DNA of 64,000 nucleotides, taken from the NCBI RefSeq assembly GCF_009649845.1, contig NZ_WJIE01000002.1, positions 682,001 through 746,000 of the forward strand, given 5' to 3'. Numbering within the stretch: position 1 is the first letter of the stretch; every line of letters starts with the position of its first letter. Both the position numbers and the translations under genes were made by a program. Under the pieces are notes generated by a model that worked only from the letters and a program-made list of their open reading frames with translations, was not told the origin of the DNA and ran no database searches. Below are positions 49,276-58,264 of this stretch, piece after piece. Origin of the DNA: Polyangium spumosum. GTDB taxonomy: Bacteria; Myxococcota_A; Polyangia; Polyangiales; Polyangiaceae.

Positions 49276-50292
49276 ATGCGCTCTCGTCAAAGGCTCGTCG
49301 CCCTGGGACTCGTCCTCGCCGCCGCGCTCGCCCAGCAGCCGGCCGAGGCCATCGTGGTCGAGCGGATCGTCGCCGTCGTGGGGGACGATCCCATCCTGCT
49401 CTCCGAGCTCCGCGCCCGCGCCAAGCCGTTCCTCTTGCAGGTCCAGCAGCGCGTTCGCCCCGGCGCCGAGCAGGCCGCCGCGGAGTCGCAGGTCTTCAAG
49501 GACACGCTCGAGGTCATGATCGACCAGAAGCTCGAGACGCAGGCCGCCGAGCGCGCGGGCGTCACGGTCACGCCCGAGGAGGTCGAGAACGCCTTCCGCA
49601 ACATCGCCGCCGCGCAAGGGCTCACGACGGCCGAGCTCTTCCGCGAGGCGAAGGCGCGCTCGGCCCTGACGGAGCAGGAGTACCGCGACGAGATCCGCAG
49701 GCAGATCCTCGAAGGCAAGATGCTGCAGCTCCGCGTGAAGGGGCGCGTGCGCATCACCGAGGACGACGTGAAGGCGATGTACGAGCGCACGCTGCGCGAG
49801 GAGCGCAAGCGCAGGGACTACCGGCCCGCGTGGATCGTGCTGCAGATCATCCCGGGATCGAGCCCCGAGGCGATCGCGGAGCGCAAGCAGCTCGCGGCCG
49901 AGCTCATGACGCGCGCCCGCGCCGGCGAGGACTTCGCGGCGCTCGCGCGCGCCTACTCGGACGAGACGAACACGCGTGACGTCGGCGGCGACCTCGGGAT
50001 CCGCGCCCCGGTCGGCTCGCCGCAGGCGCTGCAAGGCCAGCGCCCGGCGCTCGCGCCCGACTTCGAGAACGCGGTGATGGCGCTCGAGCCCGGTCAGGTG
50101 AGCAACGTGATCCAGGTCGACAAGGGCCTCGTGATCCTGAAGCTCCTGTCGCGACAGCCCTCGCGTTACACGACGTACGAAGCGGCCAAGCCCGAGATGG
50201 TGCAGCGCCTGCAGACGGAGATCCTCGACAAGGCGAAGCGCAAGTGGCTCGACGAGCTGAAGAAGCGCACGCACCTCGATGTAAGGTTGTGA
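49276..50292 (+). CDS. surA: SurA-type periplasmic peptidyl-prolyl isomerase/chaperone
   Basis: 338 residues with a signal peptide ([18 protein letters not shown] ... A-E-A, about 26). A SurA N-terminal domain ([18 protein letters not shown]) runs to about 170, then one parvulin (PPIC) domain with [15 protein letters not shown] and the G-G-D-L-G strand. E. coli SurA has two parvulin domains; this has one. It helps outer-membrane proteins fold. A one-base gap separates its stop from the convergent SPFH gene. Confidence 0.88.
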   Translation: MRSRQRLVALGLVLAAALAQQPAEAIVVERIVAVVGDDPILLSELRARAKPFLLQVQQRVRPGAEQAAAESQVFKDTLEVMIDQKLETQAAERAGVTVTPEEVENAFRNIAAAQGLTTAELFREAKARSALTEQEYRDEIRRQILEGKMLQLRVKGRVRITEDDVKAMYERTLREERKRRDYRPAWIVLQIIPGSSPEAIAERKQLAAELMTRARAGEDFAALARAYSDETNTRDVGGDLGIRAPVGSPQALQGQRPALAPDFENAVMALEPGQVSNVIQVDKGLVILKLLSRQPSRYTTYEAAKPEMVQRLQTEILDKAKRKWLDELKKRTHLDVRL

Positions 50293-50293
50293 T

Positions 50294-51415
50294 CTAAGGC
50301 TTGGGCGGCGCGGGCGCGGGAGGCGCGGGGTTGTCGAGCGCCTTCGCCGCGTCGGCCTTGTCCTTCTCGACCTTCGCGCGCTCGGCCTCTTCCTTCCGCT
50401 CCATCTCCTCTTCCTGACCGAGCAGCTCGAGCAGCTTCTTCTCGTCGTCGTCGCCGCCCTTGCCGAGCTTCGCGGCGTCGAACGTGAGCATCGGCATCGC
50501 GCCGCCGCCGTTCATCACGGGCAGCCGGCCGTTCCAGCGCTCGAGCGCGCGGTACTGCAGCACCGTCGGCGTCATCGAGTACTTCAGGATCAGGTTCGCC
50601 CGCGCCTCGGCCTTGGCCGTGATGAGCTTCGCGTCCGCCTCGCCCTCCGCGCGCGCCCGCGCCGCCTTCGCCGCGCCCTCGGCCTGCGTGATCGCCTGCT
50701 CCGCCTCCGCCTTCACCTGCCGCACCCGGTTCTCCGCCTGGATCGCCTGCTGCGTCGCCTCCATCGCCCGGTTGATCGCGTTGGCCACGTTCTCCGGCAG
50801 CCGCAGCGCGCCGTTGATCGTGAGCTGATCGATGACGAACCCATCCGGCCCGAGCTGCTCCAGCATGCGCTTCGAGACGTTCTCGACGAGCTTGCCCTTG
50901 CCCGCGCCGTAGATCTCCTGCACCGGCATCTGCGAGGCCTGCATGTTGAAGCTCTCGCGCATCGCGTTGCGCACGTAGCCGTTCGCGAGATCCATCAGGT
51001 CCGACTTGCGGAACCGACCGTAGAGCTTCGGCGCGAGCGAGGGCTCGATGTGGAACGAGAGGCCCACGTCCGCGTTGATGTTCACGCCCTCCTGCGAGGA
51101 GAACGTGATCGAGCTGTCGCGCGCGTTGCCCTCGTGGGGATCCTTCGTCCAGACGATGTTCTGCACGCTCGTCGGGAAGAGGATGATCTGCTCGGTCAGC
51201 GGGTTGAAGAAGACCCAGCCCTGCACCGTGGGGCTCTTGTCGACGCCACGCTCGTCACCCGCGAGCTTGACCTTGATGCCGACGTGACCCGCGTCGACAC
51301 GCGTGACGCACGAGGACAGCGCGATCGCCAGGAACACGAGCACGACACCCGCGAGGGCGAGGCGCTTGACGAGGTTGGCGGAGGGAGGGGTCGAGAAGGG
51401 GCGGACGGTTGCCAT
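50294..51415 (-). CDS. SPFH/Band 7 (prohibitin-like) membrane protein
   Basis: 373 residues. An N-terminal signal anchor (about 17-36), which may also act as a lipoprotein signal (I-A-L-S-S-C). The SPFH domain spans about 40-210 (V-D-A-G-H-V-G-I-K-V-K, S-S-I-T-F-S-S-Q-E-G-V-N-I-N-A-D-V). A long Ala/Glu-rich coiled coil (about 215-275, with E-A-E-Q-A-I-T-Q-A-E-G-A-A-K-A-A-R-A-R-A-E-G-E-A type heptads) follows. The charged C-terminus (E-E-E-M-E-R-K-E-E-A-E-R) is a further helix. Such proteins form ring-like assemblies that organise membrane proteases or microdomains. No NfeD partner gene is adjacent. Confidence 0.88.
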   Translation of the reverse strand: MATVRPFSTPPSANLVKRLALAGVVLVFLAIALSSCVTRVDAGHVGIKVKLAGDERGVDKSPTVQGWVFFNPLTEQIILFPTSVQNIVWTKDPHEGNARDSSITFSSQEGVNINADVGLSFHIEPSLAPKLYGRFRKSDLMDLANGYVRNAMRESFNMQASQMPVQEIYGAGKGKLVENVSKRMLEQLGPDGFVIDQLTINGALRLPENVANAINRAMEATQQAIQAENRVRQVKAEAEQAITQAEGAAKAARARAEGEADAKLITAKAEARANLILKYSMTPTVLQYRALERWNGRLPVMNGGGAMPMLTFDAAKLGKGGDDDEKKLLELLGQEEEMERKEEAERAKVEKDKADAAKALDNPAPPAPAPPKP

Positions 51416-51452
51416 GGCGCTCTCGCGCCTAGCATATCGACGACGCGAAAGC

Positions 51453-52952
51453 TCAGGCCCTCGCGGCGCCGAGCCGCCGGCGCGCCGCCGCCGCGATCGC
51501 GGCGAGGCCGAGCCCGAAGCCGACGACGAGCGGGCCGCTTCCGCCGCCGCCACGCTTGCTCCCGTTCGTGATCGGAGCGGCCGAGCCGTCGCCGCAGAAC
51601 GCCTCGACGTTCGTGCCGATACGCGCCTGGTGCATGTTGTCGACCGTCTCCTGCGACGCCGCGGGCGCGAGGACGAGATCCTCGGCGAGCGCCGCGCGCG
51701 GCAGGTTCGCCTCGAGCCGCGTGAGCCACACGTCCTTCGGGTGCAGGCCGTTCAGCGCGACGGCGAGGTCGTCGAGCGGGCCACACGCGAGCTTGCGCGC
51801 GTCGATCTCACCCGCCGCGACCGAGCCACACGACGGATCGTCGAAGGGCACGCCCGCGGGGCAAGGGTTCGAGACCATCAGGCTGCTCTTCGACAGGTTC
51901 ACGAGGTTCTGCGAGCACTCGCCCGACATCGTCTCGCCGCTCGCCAGGCCCTGCGCCACGTAGGCGCCCGCGATCGTGTCGGTGACGCCGCCGAGGCCCG
52001 TGCCCGTGCTCGAGTACGTGCGGGGGCCGCCGAAGGTGAAGAGGCCCGGGAGCTGGCCGAGCAGGCCGCCCTCGAACGCGAACGCCGTGAGCCACGACGC
52101 GCCGCCGTTCTGCTCGAGCACCTTCGTCCTGAGCTCGCCGTAGTTCGACGACTGCGTCTGGAAGTCCCACGCGAGCAGGTCCACGGGCGCGACGACGTTG
52201 TTGAAGTTCTTCGCCTCCCAGCGGCCCTCCGTGATCATGAAGAGCGTGACCGCGACGTTCGCGCCCGTGCCGATCGCCACCATGCGCAGGGGCAACGTGG
52301 GGCTCGCGCCCGGCATCACGATGCGCACGGGCTTCATCGACTTCACGTCCTTGCCGGGCTGGAGCTTGATCGCGATGAAGTCGAACTTCTCCGCGACGTA
52401 GGCGTCGATCACGGGCTGCGTCGAGGGATCGACCGCATACCCCGCGTTGTCGAGCCAGTCGTTCAGCGCGCCGGGCGTGTCGGTGCTGAGCGTGACCGTC
52501 TGGTACGGGCCGACGGTGCCGCGATGCACGACGGTGACGCTTGGTCCGCCGCCGCCGCCTGCCTCGTTCGTGGCCCCGGCCGAGCGGACGTCCATCGCGC
52601 CGCACCCGAAGCCGCCGCTCGAGTCGTTGCCGCAGTCGACGGGGGCCTGGAAGATCTGCGTGGTCGTCGCCGCGTCGAGCGTGTCGAACCACGCGTCGGT
52701 GGAGACCTCGATCACCGCGCCGGGCTTGACCGGCAAGACCCACGCGAACTCCTCGGGATCGCCGTCGTACTGGATCTGATCCCAGAGCACCGTCTGCTTC
52801 GGCGAGATCGAGAGCGCCATGCGGTGCGCCGAGACCACGGTGCTCTGGCTCGGCGGCACGAAACATCCACCACACGCCGCGGCCTCGTCGGTCGTGCTCA
52901 AGGAAGCGAGGAGCGTGGCGGCGAGGACGGGGACGACGAAGCCGGATCGCAT
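51453..52952 (-). CDS. DUF2330 exported protein with C-terminal membrane anchor
   Basis: 499 residues. GAGGAG precedes the ATG at 52952. The signal peptide ends near A-A-A-C-G-G-C-F; the C-G-G-C-F-V-P-P start and the following Q-M-A-L-S-I-like strand with W-D-Q-I-Q-Y and F-A-W-V-L-P-V are hallmarks of DUF2330. The body has about 10 cysteines. The C-terminus is a Gly/Ser run, one hydrophobic segment (P-L-V-V-G-F-G-L-G-L-A-A-I-A-A-A) and an Arg cluster, a layout like CTERM sorting signals but without the Cys of MYXO-CTERM. Surface function unknown. Confidence 0.8.
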   Translation of the reverse strand: MRSGFVVPVLAATLLASLSTTDEAAACGGCFVPPSQSTVVSAHRMALSISPKQTVLWDQIQYDGDPEEFAWVLPVKPGAVIEVSTDAWFDTLDAATTTQIFQAPVDCGNDSSGGFGCGAMDVRSAGATNEAGGGGGPSVTVVHRGTVGPYQTVTLSTDTPGALNDWLDNAGYAVDPSTQPVIDAYVAEKFDFIAIKLQPGKDVKSMKPVRIVMPGASPTLPLRMVAIGTGANVAVTLFMITEGRWEAKNFNNVVAPVDLLAWDFQTQSSNYGELRTKVLEQNGGASWLTAFAFEGGLLGQLPGLFTFGGPRTYSSTGTGLGGVTDTIAGAYVAQGLASGETMSGECSQNLVNLSKSSLMVSNPCPAGVPFDDPSCGSVAAGEIDARKLACGPLDDLAVALNGLHPKDVWLTRLEANLPRAALAEDLVLAPAASQETVDNMHQARIGTNVEAFCGDGSAAPITNGSKRGGGGSGPLVVGFGLGLAAIAAAARRRLGAARA

Positions 52953-53103
52953 GGGGAGATCTCCTCTCGAGCGGGAGCCTGAAGCAAAGCAAGCCAAGGT
53001 GCGGGCGGACCCAGCAAGAGCGATGCCGGCCGAAGGGCGGCGATCCGCGGCGAAATGCTGCGCCAGAGTGCGCCAGGCAGGGCGAGGGCGCCGCGGAGCG
53101 CCT

Positions 53104-53904
53104 TCAGCGCGTGGTCGGGGCCACGTCGATGCGGCAGGAGACGGGCAACGCGAGGCCGACCTTCTCGAGGGAGATGTGCGTCTGCGTGATCGCGTTCGGC
53201 GGCTCGCACGAGACGAGGTGCAGCGGCGCGCGCTCGGACTCGACGACGCGGGCGAAGGCGCGCGCGCGCTCGACCCAGCGCTTGACGAGCTCGGGACGGA
53301 ACGACTCGGGATCACGCAGCTTGATCTCGGGCGCGCCGAAGGCGACCTCGATCTTCGGCGCGCCTTCTCCTCCAGAAGGCACGACCGCATCGAACTTACG
53401 CGAAGCCTCGACGAGCCCCGCGACGAGCTTCGCGCGCGCCCAGTAACCCGCCTCCGCGGCAAGCGGGACCTCGACCGCGCCGTCGACGGTCACGACGAAG
53501 CGCGGGGGCGCGGGATCGTCTTCTTTCACCTTCGCGTGACTGCCGGCGGCCACGGTGTTCGCGCCGAGCATGGCCGTCGTGGCCGCGCCGCCCGTGGCCG
53601 CGCCGAAGCGCTCTTTGATGACGAGCGTGGTCTTCTCCAGGAGGTCGAGCGCGGCCTTCGCATCGGCCATCTCGACGCGCAGGACGAACGGGACACACGC
53701 GAGGTCCGGGCGCACGACGAGCGCGCCGTGCGAGTCGCCGTGACGGGGGATCGAGGGCCCACTCGGCGCGGAGAAGGACGAGGGCGCGGACGAGCCGTAC
53801 GACGAGCCCGACAGGAGCGAAGGCGCGCTCGGCTCCTGCATCGACGGGCTACAGCCGAGGGCGAGGAAACCGAGCAGAAGCGGGGCGAACCGGAGTTTCT
53901 CCAT
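53104..53904 (-). CDS. Lipoprotein of unknown function
   Basis: 266 residues. Signal M-E-K-L-R-F-A-P-L-L-L-G-F-L ending L-A-L-G-C (lipid Cys18). A Ser/Pro/Gly linker runs to about 55. The mature domain has two Cys (L-A-C-V-P and V-S-C-E) and a third near the end (V-S-C-R-I-D-V). Alternating beta and amphipathic helical segments are seen, such as W-A-R-A-K-L-V-A-G-L-V-E-A-S-R-K-F. I recognise no family. It is upstream of the DUF2330 gene on the same strand with a 151-bp gap, so it may have its own promoter shared with the divergent dus gene. Confidence 0.65.
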   Translation of the reverse strand: MEKLRFAPLLLGFLALGCSPSMQEPSAPSLLSGSSYGSSAPSSFSAPSGPSIPRHGDSHGALVVRPDLACVPFVLRVEMADAKAALDLLEKTTLVIKERFGAATGGAATTAMLGANTVAAGSHAKVKEDDPAPPRFVVTVDGAVEVPLAAEAGYWARAKLVAGLVEASRKFDAVVPSGGEGAPKIEVAFGAPEIKLRDPESFRPELVKRWVERARAFARVVESERAPLHLVSCEPPNAITQTHISLEKVGLALPVSCRIDVAPTTR

Positions 53905-53981
53905 GGGGCGGCGAGTCTACCCGCAATCAGGCCCGGATCGCTGGCGCGTCCGTCTGCCGCGTGCTCTAAAGTCTCCCCGCC

Positions 53982-54968
53982 GTGCCCTCCGATCGAACGT
54001 TTTTCCAGCAGCTCTTCTCCCGTCGGCCCGTGATCCTGGCGCCGATGGAGGACGTCTCCGACGCCGTCTTCCGCAAGCTCTGCCGCGAGCTCGACGCCGA
54101 GCTCTGCGTGACGGAGTTCGTGAACGTCGAGGGCCTGCTGCGCGGCTGCAAGAACGCGCGCCGCAAGCTCACGCTCGCCCCCGACGATCAGCCGACGGCG
54201 ATCCAGATCTACGGCTCGGACCCCGACCGGCTGGCCGAGGCGGCCGAGGTCGCCGCGGCCGCGGGCCCAGCGTTCCTCGACATCAACTGCGGCTGCTGGG
54301 TGCCGAAGATCGCGGGCCGCGGCGCGGGCGCGGGCTGGCTCCGGAACCCGACGGCGATGGTGGAGATGGCCGCGATGGTGGTGCGTCGCGTCTCGATGCC
54401 CGTGACCGTGAAGACGCGTATCGGCTGGGGCCCCGAGTCGGAGATGCCGATCGTGGAGCTCGCGAAGCGGCTGGAAGGCGCGGGCGTGTCGGCGTTGACG
54501 ATCCATTGCCGGACGGCGCAGATGGGCCACTCGGGGGCGGCGGACTGGAGCTGGGCCGCGCGCGCGAAGAGCGTCGTCTCCATCCCGGTGATCGTGAACG
54601 GCGACATCAAGAGCGCGGAGGACGCCGCGCGCGCGCTCGCCGAGACGGGCTGCGAAGGCGTGATGGTCGGCCGCCGCGCGATCGAGCACCCGTGGATCTT
54701 CCGCGAGGCGAAGGCGCTTCTCGAGGAGGGGCGGACGCTCGAGCCGCCGACGCCCGAGGAGCGGATCGCGCTCTGCAAGAAGCACCTCGTGATGAACACG
54801 GAGGCGCGCGGCGAGCCACAAGGGGTGCGCGTGACCCGGAGGCACCTGGCGGGTTACCTGCACGGCCTGCCGGGCGCGGCAGCGCTGCGGCGGGCGCTGA
54901 ACGCGTGTGATTCGCTGGAAGGCTGCCTCGCAATTCTGGACGAGGCGCAGGCGCGGCGCGCGGCGTGA
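53982..54968 (+). CDS. dus: tRNA-dihydrouridine synthase, DusB-like
   Basis: 328 residues, flavin TIM barrel. N-terminal V-I-L-A-P-M-E-D-V-S-D, then A-I-Q-I-Y-G-S-D-P, a catalytic Cys block D-I-N-C-G-C-W-V-P-K, V-K-T-R-I-G-W, I-H-C-R-T-A-Q and I-V-N-G-D-I with V-M-V-G-R-R-A. The usual motif is N-x-G-C-P; here Cys is kept but Pro is replaced by Trp-Val-Pro. It reduces uridine to dihydrouridine in the tRNA D-loop. GTG start at 53982. Immediately after the stop begins the array of repeated hairpins. Confidence 0.92.
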   Translation: MPSDRTFFQQLFSRRPVILAPMEDVSDAVFRKLCRELDAELCVTEFVNVEGLLRGCKNARRKLTLAPDDQPTAIQIYGSDPDRLAEAAEVAAAAGPAFLDINCGCWVPKIAGRGAGAGWLRNPTAMVEMAAMVVRRVSMPVTVKTRIGWGPESEMPIVELAKRLEGAGVSALTIHCRTAQMGHSGAADWSWAARAKSVVSIPVIVNGDIKSAEDAARALAETGCEGVMVGRRAIEHPWIFREAKALLEEGRTLEPPTPEERIALCKKHLVMNTEARGEPQGVRVTRRHLAGYLHGLPGAAALRRALNACDSLEGCLAILDEAQARRAA

Positions 54969-55426
54969 GAGTGAAGTAGACCACGGATCGACGCGTCTCG
55001 AAGTCTCGTGCACGAGACCTTCGGGTCTCGTGAAGGCGTCTCCAAGTCTCGCGCACGAGACCTCCGGGTCTCGTGAAGGCGTCTCCAAGTCTCGCCCGAC
55101 CGGCTCGAGGTCACGCGCACGAGACCTCCGGGTCTCGTGAGGGCGTCTCGAAGGCGCGCCCGATCGGCTCGAGGTCACGCGCACGAGACCTTCGGGTCTC
55201 GTGAGGGCGTCTCGAAGGCGCGCACGAGCGGCTCGAAGTCACGCGTACGAGACCTTCGGGTCTCGTGAAGGCGTCTCGAAGGCGCGCACGAGCGTCTCGA
55301 ACGCTCGCCCAGGCACCCTTTCCCCTCCTCGGGCCCCCCCCGACCAGCCTTCACCGCGCCGCCCGATGGCGTCGCCTCCCTCGGCGTGGCGTACTGGGCG
55401 TCCGGGCAAGCTCGCAGGGGGGCACC
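54969..55426 (+). repeat. Noncoding interval with five UNCG-tetraloop hairpins
   Basis: 458 bp between dus and a receiver-domain gene. Five near-identical 22-nt stem-loops start at 55011, 55054, 55118, 55182 and 55246 (last ends 55267). Each is CACGAGACC, a tetraloop, GGTCTCGTG; the fifth has a T-G end pair. Loops are TTCG (1, 4, 5) and TCCG (2, 3), both of UNCG type closed by C-G, when read on the plus strand. Spacers are 21 nt (once) or 42 nt (three times) and are themselves repeats with GCGTCTC-GAAGGCGCGC and GGCTCGAGGTCACGCG parts. Steps of 43 and 64 nt break any reading frame, so it is not coding. The last 150 bp before 55427 holds no repeat; a weak promoter could lie there. Confidence 0.85.
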
Positions 55427-55918
55427 ATGCGTTCTGCTTCTGGTATCCGACCGGGCCTTCAATGGGGCCGCGATGGTTCGTCGAGAGACGTGCGGCGTAT
55501 CCTCGTGGCGGACGACGACGCGACACGCAGGCGCCTCATCGGCGCCCTGCTCGTCGAGAAATACGCGCCCGCCGTCGCGCTCGAGGCCTCCTGCGTCCCC
55601 ACCGCGCTCGAGGCCCTGCTCGTCCGACACCCCGACCTCGTCGTCGCCGATCTGGGTTTGTCAGGGCACTCTCAGGGTGGCTTTCGCCTGATCCTCGACG
55701 CGGCCTCGCTCGGCGTGCCCGCGGTCGTGACGAGCGGGCCCATTTCACGCGCCCTCGAGGAGCGGCTCGCCGAGCTCGGCGTGGGGTGGGTCCCCAAGGG
55801 TTCGTCCGAGCAGGCGCTCTTCGCGGCGATCGACCGCGCCCTCGACAAACCACGCGGGGGGGAGCGCGGAGGCGAGAACCGGAAAGTGCCCTCGGGGCCC
55901 AGGATGCATACGGCCTGA
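55427..55918 (+). CDS. Single-domain response regulator (receiver)
   Basis: 163 residues. After a non-conserved 23-residue head the receiver begins R-R-I-L-V-A-D-D-D. The phospho-acceptor is Asp75 in L-V-V-A-D-L-G-L-S-G, with V-T-S-G (Thr/Ser) and V-P-K-G (Lys) at the expected places. No output domain; the tail is Gly/Arg-rich. GGGGGG lies before ATG 55427, though a GTG at about 55490 directly before R-R-I-L-V would also serve. It may pass phosphate or sequester a partner. The TPR-Lon gene follows after 49 bp on the same strand, so the two are likely co-expressed. Confidence 0.8.
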   Translation: MRSASGIRPGLQWGRDGSSRDVRRILVADDDATRRRLIGALLVEKYAPAVALEASCVPTALEALLVRHPDLVVADLGLSGHSQGGFRLILDAASLGVPAVVTSGPISRALEERLAELGVGWVPKGSSEQALFAAIDRALDKPRGGERGGENRKVPSGPRMHTA

Positions 55919-55967
55919 GAGGGGGTCGAGCCCGGTCCGTCCGGGCAGAGACCCCCACTGAGAGCGG

Positions 55968-58082
55968 ATGTCGCGCGAAAAACACCAGGCAGCCGGGCCT
56001 CCCTCGGAGCCCGACGAGCGAGGAGAGATCGACGCCGCCCTGGCCAATGAAGGCCTCGATGACGAGCTCCTGCGCCAGCTCGGTCACCTGCTCGAAATGG
56101 AGCTCGTGGACGGGTCGCGGCGCGCACGCAGAGAGCCGCTCCACAGGCGCGCCGAGGCGCACGTCGTCGTGGCGCGCCTCTCGTTCGAGGCGCGCCTCTC
56201 GGATCGCGCCGAGCGCGAGGCCGTCGCCGCGCTCGCGCTCGCGCCCGACGACGAGGCGGCCCTCGGGCTACTCGCGGCGATCCACCACGCCCGCGGCGAG
56301 CTCGGCGCGGCCATCACGCTGCACACCGAAATGGCGGCCCGCGCCGGCGGAGAGCCCTCGGCGCTGGCCACGCTCGGGCGGCTCTTCGAGGCCAGCATGC
56401 GGGAAGAGTCGCCCTCGGCCCGCGCTCCGCACCACGCCCCCGATGCGCCGTCGGCGACGGGGATGGCAGAGCTCGAGCACGCCTTCCGCGTGGCGTTCGG
56501 GGGCAATCTGCAAGGGGCGCTGCGCATCGTGGATCGGGTGGCGGCGCGGGCGCGCACCGAGGCGCGCAGCGTGTACAAGCTCGCGATGCTGGAGCGCGCG
56601 TTTCTGCTGGAGCAGGCCCAGGACGTGCGGGGCGCGATCGCCACGCTCGAGCGCCTCGCCGACGAGCCCGGGCTCGCGAGCGACGTGGAGCGATTGCTTT
56701 GCCTCTCGCTCCTCTACGAGCGCGAGGGCACACCCGAGCGAATCCGCCGCGCGCTCCGGGCCGTGCGATACGCCTACCTCGTCACGCGCCGCCCGACCTT
56801 GCTCCGCCGCATCGCGCGGCTCGTGGGCAAGCTCGGGCATACCCGCCTCGCCGAGCTCTTCGAGGCGCGATACCTCGAGGTCTTCCGCCGCCGCATGCAC
56901 GTGCTCTCGCTCCGGGAGGCCGCGCGCGCCCTGCCGGCGACGTATCTCCCGCCGGAAGGTTTGTCCGTCTTGCCGTTCGGGCACCGCGCCGTCCTGCACC
57001 TCTTCGAGCGAATCCGGGACCGCAAGCGCCCCGAGCACAGGAGGCGGGCCGCGGCGCTGCTGTTATGGGCCGGGGAAGCGGCGCGCGCCGAGGTGATGTA
57101 CGCGGAGCTCGCTCGGCAAGGAGAGGCCACTGCCGTCGATCTGCTTTACTGGGCCGACGCGCTCGAGGCGACGGGCGAGCGCGCGCGGGCAAACGAGGAG
57201 CGGCGGCGAGGGGTGGCGGCGATGGATCGGCCGGACGCAGCGGCGCTCGCGCGCCTGCTCGGCCGCGACGACACGAGCGCGGAGGACGCGCGGGCGGCGC
57301 TCGGATCGCCGGAGCGCCTCGCGGAGGCGGCGTCGGCGCTCCGGGCGCGGCGAAAGGCGCACCCCGAGGATCGGGCGGCCGTGCTCGCGCTCGCGCGGCT
57401 CTCCGAGGCGAGAGGCGACATGGAAGCGAAGCGTCGATACGAGGCACACGCGCGCGCCCTCGCCGAGGCGAGACACGCGCCGCGGCCGTACGTGCTCGCG
57501 GCGGCGGCATTACGACGCGGCGGCGAGGTGCGCGGCGTGATCCACGAGCTCTGGGTCGATACACGCCGCGCGAGGCGGGGCGGCGGCCGCCTCGACGAAA
57601 AGGACGTCCTCGGCTCGGTCGCGCCCGACCTCCGCGCCCGCGCGGTCTCCCTTTTCCACGCGGTGCGCGCCTTCGTCCGGACGCGTTATCCCCACCGCGT
57701 GGATCCCGCGCTCGACGACCTCCGGTTTTTCCTGCGATTCACCAAGGACGACGAGCCCTCGTCGGGCGACAGCGCCGGCCTGCCCATCGCCGTGGCGTTC
57801 GCGAGCGTGATGCTCGGGCTCTCCGCGCCGAGCGACGTCGCGTTCTCCGGCGCCGTGATCTGCGACGCGCACGACGTCCTCGCGCTCGGGCGCATCGGCG
57901 ACGTCGACGCGAAGATCGAGGGCGCCTACGAGCGGCGCCTCTCGCGTATCGTGCTCCCTGCGCAGAACCGGGACGACGTCACGCACGCCGAGCGCGTGCC
58001 CCGCAAGATCGCCGAGCACATGGTCGTCTTCGCGCGCACGCTCGACGAGGCCCTCGAGGCCGTCTTCCCCGAGCTCGGTTGA
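55968..58082 (+). CDS. TPR-rich protein fused to a Lon-type Ser-Lys protease domain
   Basis: 704 residues, no signal, no AAA ATPase. Residues about 60-540 are helical repeats of TPR type (A-V-A-A-L-A-L-A-P-D-D-E-A-A-L-G-L-L-A-A, A-I-A-T-L-E-R-L-A-D-E-P). The last 140 residues match the Lon proteolytic domain: catalytic Ser602 in G-D-S-A-G-L-P-I-A-V-A, S-D-V-A-F-S-G, the catalytic Lys649 in I-G-D-V-D-A-K-I-E-G-A, and I-V-L-P-A-Q-N-R-D-D-V. The dyad is complete. The usual T-G-E glutamate is replaced (S-G-A), and the Ser-Lys loop is four residues longer than in E. coli Lon. Predicted: an ATP-independent protease using TPRs to choose substrates. Partner candidate: the receiver protein just upstream. 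Confidence 0.82.
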   Translation: MSREKHQAAGPPSEPDERGEIDAALANEGLDDELLRQLGHLLEMELVDGSRRARREPLHRRAEAHVVVARLSFEARLSDRAEREAVAALALAPDDEAALGLLAAIHHARGELGAAITLHTEMAARAGGEPSALATLGRLFEASMREESPSARAPHHAPDAPSATGMAELEHAFRVAFGGNLQGALRIVDRVAARARTEARSVYKLAMLERAFLLEQAQDVRGAIATLERLADEPGLASDVERLLCLSLLYEREGTPERIRRALRAVRYAYLVTRRPTLLRRIARLVGKLGHTRLAELFEARYLEVFRRRMHVLSLREAARALPATYLPPEGLSVLPFGHRAVLHLFERIRDRKRPEHRRRAAALLLWAGEAARAEVMYAELARQGEATAVDLLYWADALEATGERARANEERRRGVAAMDRPDAAALARLLGRDDTSAEDARAALGSPERLAEAASALRARRKAHPEDRAAVLALARLSEARGDMEAKRRYEAHARALAEARHAPRPYVLAAAALRRGGEVRGVIHELWVDTRRARRGGGRLDEKDVLGSVAPDLRARAVSLFHAVRAFVRTRYPHRVDPALDDLRFFLRFTKDDEPSSGDSAGLPIAVAFASVMLGLSAPSDVAFSGAVICDAHDVLALGRIGDVDAKIEGAYERRLSRIVLPAQNRDDVTHAERVPRKIAEHMVVFARTLDEALEAVFPELG

Positions 58083-58140
58083 CGGCCCTCGCCCCGCCCG
58101 CGAGACCGGGGGGGCGAGACGTCTTCGTAATGTATGTTTT

Positions 58141-58197
58141 CGACAAACAAAACGGCCTCGGCCGCCGTCTCGTGGAGGGAGAGGGCGGCCGAGGCCG
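58141..58197 (-). terminator. Strong 14-bp hairpin terminator
   Basis: CGGCCTCGGCCGCC (58153-58166), a 17-nt loop, and GGCGGCCGAGGCCG (58184-58197): a perfect 14-bp stem. On the minus strand it is followed by a T-rich run (58152 to 58141). It ends the transcript of the small repeat protein gene and sits 71 bp past the convergent TPR-Lon stop. Confidence 0.75.
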
Positions 58198-58264
58198 AAG
58201 AGGCGCGTGAGGCGCGCCGGGAGGCAGGCCGCGGCGGGCCCGCCTCCCCGTCAATGGCGTTCGA

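Noticed and set aside
54969-55310. CRISPR array
   Set aside because: Repeats are perfect palindromes and the spacers are conserved copies of each other, not unique; no cas genes are near.
53526-55630. Repeat protein encoded across the hairpin array
   Set aside because: Unit steps of 43 and 64 nt are not multiples of three, so the frame changes in each unit.
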